This document shows positions 62,860-64,000 of a stretch of DNA of 64,000 nt, one piece after another. How positions within the stretch are numbered: the first letter of the stretch is position 1; every line of letters begins with the position of its first letter. The DNA comes from Rhea pennata (Eukaryota; Chordata; Aves; Rheiformes; Rheidae). Location of the stretch: contig NC_084682.1 in NCBI RefSeq assembly GCF_028389875.1, positions 4,908,001 to 4,972,000 of the forward strand. Reading direction: 5' to 3'. The translations under genes and the position numbers were made by a program. A model generated the notes under the pieces. The model was not told where the DNA came from. It did no database searches and saw only the letters and a program-made list of their open reading frames with translations.

Positions 62860-64000
62860 AGCAGCGCGGGGCCACGCTGGGTGCCACCGCGGGCGCAGAG
62901 GCGCCAGGGCTGCGCGAGCCTCCGGGCGACAGGGCCCCGGGGAGCTCCTCGCCCTGCTTCCTGCAGCGCTGCGGGGGCGGCTCGGAGCATCCTTTGTGCC
63001 CCAGCAGGGACAAAGCGCCCGAGTTATTTACCCCCAGGGCGCCGGCCCTGTCCCTGCCACCCCAGGGTGCCAGCCGTGTCCCTCCCAGCAGCCGCTGCCT
63101 CCTTCCCCGCCGCCTGGAGCACCCCGGGGCGGGGGGTCGTGCACAATCCTCCGCACGTGCCCATCCCCGGCTCGTGGGCGCCCGGCCGGGCACCAGCACG
63201 AGCTCCCTCCCCACGGGCTCCCTCCGGCACAGCCTCCTCCGGGAGGCCGGAGGCTGCCGGAGGCTGCCCAGCTGGGTGGGAGGCAGGCGGGCACCGCGGC
63301 CCATCAGGGTTGCCCCTGCACCGGCCGCGTGGATCTTGTCTCTACCGCAGCGTTCCCAGGTGCAGCCATGTCCCCGGGTGCTCCGGGAAGCTCTCCCCTG
63401 CCGCAATGGCGGTTTGGGGACACGGGGTGACATGGGGGGGGGGGTCTGATCTGGGACTGTTTGCAGGAGCTGCAGTCCCACTGCAGCAGTGGGGCTAGGA
63501 GTGGCGAGCTGGACTCTGGAGACAGGCGTTTTGGGTGTAGGACCAGTGAAAAATGTGAGGATGCCGCCCAGGCGAAGGCGGGAAGTGCCTGCGTCCCGCA
63601 CGCCACGGGCCAGCGAGGTGGCACATGCCCACAGGGCAGAGGCCTGCGTGGAGGCCGGAGAGGAGCGGGGTGCGTGGAGTGGCCTGATTTACGCGCGGCC
63701 TCGGATAATTACAGCGTGTTCAGCAGCCGTCAGGCAGCCGGGCCCGGCAGAGCCTCACAACACGGTTCTGCCTCCCTGGCTCAGCCCATAAATCTTCGGG
63801 GCACCCGGCCGTAAATCAGCGGGGCCGAGGGAGCAGGCCCGGGGGGCACGTCGCTCCCCGCCTGCCCACCCGTAATGGGCACGTCGGTAGGAAGCACCCG
63901 GGACGAGGTGGAGATGCCTGGCGGGATGCACTAATTACAGGCAGCGGGTGGCATCCGATGCTCCGTGATTTATGGTCCGGCCTCCCCCTCTGCTGCTGGA
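62860..64000. other. Region upstream of ABR, no gene recognised
   Basis: GC-rich to about 63.65 kb. I see no bHLH-coding sequence, so BHLHA9, the neighbour expected on this side from human, is not in the window. The last 320 bases contain a cluster of short AT-rich homeobox-type motifs listed separately. Confidence 0.6.
63684..63975. promoter_or_regulatory. Cluster of posterior-HOX/CDX-like and TAATTACAG motifs
   Basis: Four sites share the core (C/G)(A/G)TAAATC: GCGTAAATCAG (- strand, 63684-63694), CCATAAATC (63786-63794), CCGTAAATCAG (63809-63819) and CCATAAATCAC (- strand, 63965-63975). TAATTACAG occurs twice identically (63706-63714, 63932-63940). The (C/G)(C/A)(A/G)TAAA core fits CDX and HOX9-13 preferences. 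The cluster may be part of an enhancer continuing beyond the window. Confidence 0.35.

Larger units (their letters stand above)
61700..62860 (-). promoter_or_regulatory. CpG island at the BCR-like ABR first exon
   Basis: The densest CpG block of the right half, covering the exon and about 700 bases upstream on the - strand. It is TATA-less by eye. This supports a genuine promoter for the 960-aa form. Confidence 0.6.

Noticed and set aside
61425-62990. 521-codon - strand frame overlapping the BCR-like exon
   Set aside because: It is in a different frame from the BCR-like peptide, runs through the minisatellite and the CGG runs, and shows no family resemblance.
62860-64000. BHLHA9 coding sequence
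   Set aside because: No basic helix-loop-helix motif appears in any frame at the right end. The gene must lie outside the window.

Overview
The window is vertebrate nuclear DNA, most likely from a bird. A CR1 LINE 3' end with its typical ATTCTATG-type terminus lies at about 14830-15152. The two genes I can reconstruct, TIMM22 and ABR, are neighbours in the region equivalent to human chromosome 17p13.3. Introns are short and the ABR part is very GC-rich, which fits an avian microchromosome. The exact species cannot be told. Family comparisons (human TIMM22, ABR and BCR) are from memory, not from a search.

Layout. Bases 1 to about 9350 are AT-rich and hold no gene I recognise: homopolymer tracts, a possible old SINE remnant and weak exon-like stretches. 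A CpG island at about 9.55-10.75 kb is the TIMM22 promoter and probably fires in both directions. TIMM22 (+ strand, four exons, 10350-13249, 186 aa) encodes the channel subunit of the mitochondrial carrier translocase. Its 3' end faces the 3' end of ABR, with the CR1 fragment between them.

ABR (- strand) fills the rest. I traced 23 coding exons from the start codon at 52217 to the stop at 17688. All splice phases agree and the product is 861 aa (human about 859): an N-terminal segment, DH (RhoGEF), PH, C2 and RhoGAP. It would activate Rho-family GTPases through the DH domain and switch off Rac-type GTPases through the GAP domain.

Further phase-compatible coding exons suggest a series of N-terminal variants. 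An exon at 61762-62119 encodes a BCR-type coiled-coil oligomerisation module and joins exon 2 in frame (960 aa). A symmetric 117-nt acidic exon at 43044-43160 could be a cassette (+39 aa) or a start exon (817 aa). An exon at 37525-37570 gives a 641-aa form starting late in the DH domain. An exon at 27781-27942 gives a 316-aa form that is little more than the RhoGAP domain. Most of these starts sit in their own CpG-rich block.

The most notable observation is the BCR-like exon, because ABR is usually described as BCR without its N-terminal oligomerisation and kinase region. Also worth checking are a cluster of posterior-HOX/CDX-like and TAATTACAG motifs at the far right edge (63.68-63.98 kb, on the side where BHLHA9 would be expected), a 41-bp minisatellite next to the BCR-like exon's donor, and a homeodomain-type palindrome at 48251-48272.
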